Positions 6,128 to 7,556 of a stretch of 7,556 nucleotides of DNA are shown one piece after another. The stretch lies in contig CACZQV010000066.1 in the NCBI GenBank assembly GCA_902783435.1, positions 1 to 7,556 on the forward strand. The letters are read 5' to 3'. Position 1 is the stretch's first letter, and every line of letters starts with the position of its first letter. Source of the DNA: an uncultured Erysipelotrichaceae bacterium (GTDB taxonomy: Bacteria > Bacillota_I > Bacilli_A > RF39 > UBA660). The translations under genes and the position numbers were made by a program. The notes beneath the pieces are model-generated. The model saw only the letters and a program-made list of their open reading frames with translations, made no database searches and had not been told where the DNA came from.

Positions 6128-6682
6128 ATGAAAGAAAGATTAGTATTAAAGAAAAGTATAAGAAATGCACTAAATAAATTATTAGTATCTATAATATTAT
6201 TTATAATAGGAATGATCATAGTAAAAGAATATCCTAGTATTAAAACACCTCTTCAAGTATCTTTGTTTGAAAAAAGTATTAAGTTTCAAAAAATAAGATC
6301 ATCTTATGAAAAGTATTTTGGAGATATCTTATCAGTAGAAAAAAAGTTAAAAGAAGAATCTGTTTTTAATGAAAAAATATCATATAAAAAATTAGATAAG
6401 TATAATGATGGATATAAATTAAAAGTATCTAATAATTATATGGTACCAGTAATAGAAAGTGGTGTAGTAGTATTTATTGGAGAAAAAGAAGGTCTAGGAA
6501 ATACCATTATCATACAACAAGTAAATAATATAGAAACACTATATGGTAATGTTAACTTAAATAATATAAAACTATATGATTATGTAGAAAAAGGAGAATT
6601 ATTAGGAGAAGTTAATGGAGATAACTTATATTTAAAATTTCAAAAAGATGGGAAGTATCTAGATTATAAAGAAAATATTTAA
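6128..6682 (+). CDS. spoIVFA: SpoIVFA-like membrane protein with degenerate LytM/M23 domain
   Basis: A 184-aa protein with a basic N-terminus, one membrane segment (about 17-33), a linker containing KIRSSYEKYFGDIL, and a LytM/M23-like beta domain (about 104-175): VPVIESGVVVFIG, GLGNTIIIQQVNNIETLYGNV, DYVEKGELLGEV, NLYLKFQKDGKYLDY. The usual zinc ligands are absent: the YxH position is YGN (N141) and the HxHFE strand reads YLKFQ, so peptidase activity is not expected. The same is true of SpoIVFA, which anchors and restrains the SpoIVFB protease in the outer forespore membrane together with BofA. The site-2 protease gene follows with an overlap, as in the spoIVF operon. The ribosome binding site is good (AAAGGAGA, 6115-6122). 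A TATAAT at 6105-6110 lacks a clear -35. Whether it serves sporulation in this organism is inference. Confidence 0.75.
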   Translation: MKERLVLKKSIRNALNKLLVSIILFIIGMIIVKEYPSIKTPLQVSLFEKSIKFQKIRSSYEKYFGDILSVEKKLKEESVFNEKISYKKLDKYNDGYKLKVSNNYMVPVIESGVVVFIGEKEGLGNTIIIQQVNNIETLYGNVNLNNIKLYDYVEKGELLGEVNGDNLYLKFQKDGKYLDYKENI

Positions 6683-7400
6683 AATAAATAAGTTAGTATA
6701 TGTCTTCGCATTAATCTCAGTATTAACCGCATCCTTTAAAGAATTCTTTATCATTAGTTTTTTAATAATAATACATGAAATAGGTCATAGTATAATGGCC
6801 TATATTTTAGGTATAGAAGTAAAAGAAATATATATTTATCCATTAGGAGGTATTTCTAAATTTAATTTAGATTTAAATGAAAAAAGATATAGAGAATTTC
6901 TAATATTAATAATGGGTCCTATATTTCAAGTATTAGGAAGTTTTATTCTTATAAAGATATTACCTGATAGTAAAAAAATAATAAATATATATAATTTATA
7001 TATATTAGGATTTAACTTACTACCCATATACCCACTAGATGGAGGTAAATTATTAAAAATACTATTTGATAGTATTATATGTTTTAAAAATAGTTTTAAA
7101 TTAATAATAGGTATTAGTTATATCTTAGTATTTATAATATTTATAAGTAATAAAAAAATAACTATAAATATTATAATAATGACAATATTCTTAATATTTT
7201 TAATCACAAAAGAAAAAAATAAATTAAATTATTATTATCAAAAATTTATTTTAGAAAGATATTTAAATAATTATAAATTTAAAAAAAGTAAGATAATAAC
7301 TAGTACTAATAATTTCTATAGAGACAAAAAACATATAATTAAGAGTAATAATAAGTATTATTTAGAAAAAGAATACTTAGAAAAAATATACAAAAAATGA
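6666..7400 (+). CDS. spoIVFB: SpoIVFB-like M50 site-2 zinc metalloprotease, non-ATG start
   Basis: A multi-pass intramembrane protease. HEIGH (H37, E38, H41, bases 6774-6788) is the zinc/catalytic motif. NLLPIYPLDGG (117-127) supplies the third ligand, D125. YPLGGISKF (58-66) and MGP (83-85) are also typical. The C-terminal tail (FILERYLNNYKF...) resembles the cytosolic part of SpoIVFB, which cleaves pro-sigma-K in the mother cell. The first ATG in the frame (6795) lies after HEIGH and would remove the active site. The frame is open upstream to a TAG at 6660, giving KKIFKINKLVYVF before the first helix, but contains no ATG, GTG or TTG. I place the start at ATA 6666 (ATT 6663 is equally possible). 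That puts HExxH at residue 37, near position 43 in B. subtilis SpoIVFB. The gene overlaps the SpoIVFA-like gene by ~17 nt. Family is sure; the start is uncertain. Confidence 0.8.
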   Translation: MKKIFKINKLVYVFALISVLTASFKEFFIISFLIIIHEIGHSIMAYILGIEVKEIYIYPLGGISKFNLDLNEKRYREFLILIMGPIFQVLGSFILIKILPDSKKIINIYNLYILGFNLLPIYPLDGGKLLKILFDSIICFKNSFKLIIGISYILVFIIFISNKKITINIIIMTIFLIFLITKEKNKLNYYYQKFILERYLNNYKFKKSKIITSTNNFYRDKKHIIKSNNKYYLEKEYLEKIYKK

Positions 7401-7410
7401 TAAAAAGTTA

Positions 7411-7439
7411 TTGACTTTAAATAGGGGGTTTGTTATAAT
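7411..7439 (+). promoter_or_regulatory. Strong promoter for tRNA-Ala
   Basis: TTGACT (7411-7416) and a perfect TATAAT (7434-7439) are separated by 17 bp. Transcription should begin near 7446, giving a leader of about 27 nt to be removed by RNase P. The leader contains a possible 5-bp hairpin (GTGTT 7450-7454 with GACAC 7461-7465, one G-U pair). Confidence 0.88.
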
Positions 7440-7472
7440 TTGATTACTGGTGTTGAGAAAGACACTAAATAT

Positions 7473-7548
7473 GGGGCATTAGCTCAGCTGGGAGAGCGCC
7501 ACGTTTGCACCGTGGAGGTCAGCGGTTCGATCCCGCTATGCTCCACCA
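7473..7548 (+). tRNA. tRNA-Ala (anticodon TGC), CCA encoded
   Basis: A complete 76-nt cloverleaf. The acceptor GGGGCAT (7473-7479) pairs with ATGCTCC (7538-7544), including the G3-U70 pair that identifies alanine tRNAs. The anticodon stem CCACG/CGTGG encloses loop TTTGCAC with anticodon TGC. The T arm is AGCGG-TTCGATC-CCGCT. The discriminator is A7545, and CCA is encoded at 7546-7548. It stands where rplU follows spoIVFB in Bacillus and may be the first of a tRNA cluster beyond the window. Confidence 0.98.
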
Positions 7549-7556
7549 TATTGTTA

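Noticed and set aside
6795..6797. ATG as the start of the site-2 protease
   Set aside because: It would remove the HEIGH motif and the first membrane segment that are clearly encoded just upstream in the same frame.
1..7556. Mycoplasma-type genetic code (UGA = Trp)
   Set aside because: Tryptophans are TGG, and TGA serves as the stop in mreC and the site-2 protease gene.

Overview
The window is a compact, very AT-rich stretch in which every gene lies on the + strand. It fits a low-GC Firmicutes/Bacilli genome, probably one of the uncultured gut Bacilli lineages; that placement is inference. The genetic code looks standard: tryptophans are TGG and TGA ends mreC and the site-2 protease gene, which argues against the UGA=Trp code of Mycoplasma. 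Many genes have purine-rich Shine-Dalgarno sequences and short U-tailed hairpin terminators.

Layout, left to right: (1) the 3' end of valS with its terminator; (2) a regulated unit made of a good sigma-A-type promoter, a 23-codon hydrophobic leader ORF rich in Ile and Leu, a 12-bp terminator, and a Rel/SpoT-type alarmone enzyme; (3) a monocistronic exported surface protein with a C-terminal WWLRT/GVSPAFRIG domain (DUF6273-like); (4) a SPOR-like membrane protein, radC, mreC and mreD; (5) a SpoIVFA-like protein with a degenerate LytM domain overlapping a SpoIVFB-like zinc site-2 protease; (6) a tRNA-Ala(UGC) gene with a near-consensus promoter.

Blocks 1, 4 and 5 follow the order of the well-known Bacillus subtilis region valS-folC-comC-spoIIB-maf-radC-mreB-mreC-mreD-minC-minD-spoIVFA-spoIVFB-rplU. 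Here folC, comC, maf, mreB, minC and minD are missing. rel and the surface protein lie between valS and the spoIIB-position gene, and a tRNA lies where rplU would be expected. Synteny therefore supports the identity of the weakly conserved genes, especially the SPOR-like protein as a SpoIIB counterpart.

The most interesting points are these. The Rel protein keeps all visible hydrolase residues but has substitutions at key synthetase residues and ends after the TGS domain. Its leader looks like a peptide-coupled terminator that could lower hydrolase expression during Ile/Leu shortage. The SpoIVFB-like protease has its HEIGH motif upstream of the first in-frame ATG, so it must use a rare start codon, be fused by frameshift, or be affected by a mutation or sequence error. 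No CRISPR array, insertion sequence, phage gene or complete novel defence system is visible.
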